Shown one piece after another: positions 25,783 through 25,829 of a stretch of DNA of 25,829 nt. Both the position numbers and the translations under genes were made by a program. How positions within the stretch are numbered: position 1 is the stretch's first letter; each line of letters opens with the position of its first letter. The notes beneath the pieces were generated by a model. It was not told the origin of the DNA, made no database searches, and was given only the letters and a program-made list of their open reading frames with translations. Source of the DNA: an uncultured Collinsella sp. (GTDB lineage Bacteria > Actinomycetota > Coriobacteriia > Coriobacteriales > Coriobacteriaceae); contig UPXY01000023.1 in the NCBI GenBank assembly GCA_900538305.1, forward strand, positions 1 to 25,829, given 5' to 3'.

Positions 25783-25829
25783 GGACAAAAAGTGTGTCCG
25801 CTTTAGAGGCGTCGACGCAGGTCGGCGCC
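25783..25829. other. Edge of a possible further GTCGAC palindrome
   Basis: The last bases carry a small hairpin (GGACA at 25783-25787, TGTCC at 25795-25799). The word CTTTAGAG follows (complement CTCTAAAG, also in copy 1), then the palindrome GCGTCGACGC (25809-25818). These words recall the repeat at 3663-3733 in a different order. The window end cuts the element. The stretch 25706-25782 shows no gene or motif I recognise. Confidence 0.3.

Overview
The window is a high-GC chromosomal segment with short intergenic gaps, mostly ATG starts, clear Shine-Dalgarno (SD) sites, and tRNAs with encoded CCA ends. The gene content (serC/serA/DUF1015 cluster, a four-domain ribosomal protein S1, a UPF0597 cysteine desulfidase, a PF11449-type exporter, luxS) and codon style suggest a Gram-positive gut actinobacterium of the class Coriobacteriia, perhaps Collinsella-like. 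That placement is inference; no marker was searched. There is no phage, transposase, integrase or CRISPR array. Most of the window reads as core genome.

Layout. At 59-898 (-) lies a PPP-type phosphoesterase, divergent from serC (1164-2264). serA follows (2446-3609), then a DUF1015 protein (3775-5031); together they look like a serine-biosynthesis neighbourhood. On the minus strand are a DUF1287 protein and a 10-TM metal exporter with a Cys/His-rich loop. Next come a DEDDh exonuclease (+), a PAP2 phosphatase (-), an acyl-ACP thioesterase and a SixA phosphatase (+). A zinc-type resistance module fills 10.3-13.0 kb: SmtB-like repressor, free HMA metallochaperone and P1B ATPase, with two matching operators. 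It is followed by an acyltransferase-3, a DedA protein and an ABC-F protein. Convergent to these, on the minus strand, are rpsA, a HAD phosphatase, a PepV-type dipeptidase and a tiny membrane protein (17058-17207). The right part holds a second HAD phosphatase, a cysteine desulfidase, tRNA-Gly and tRNA-Cys (-), a CmpB-like membrane protein, luxS and tRNA-Val.

The most unusual signals are non-coding. The serA leader (2328-2433) folds on paper into an almost continuous hairpin of about 46 pairs. The SD and AUG of a 23-codon leader ORF sit at its apex, and the ORF's stop overlaps the serA start (ATGA). A perfect 43-bp inverted repeat lies between the convergent ABC-F and dipeptidase operons. Two long palindromes built around a GTCGAC core (3663-3733, 13087-13145) look like members of one dispersed repeat family, with a possible third at the right edge. 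rpsA and the neighbouring HAD gene appear to be driven by back-to-back promoters with mirror-image -10 boxes.
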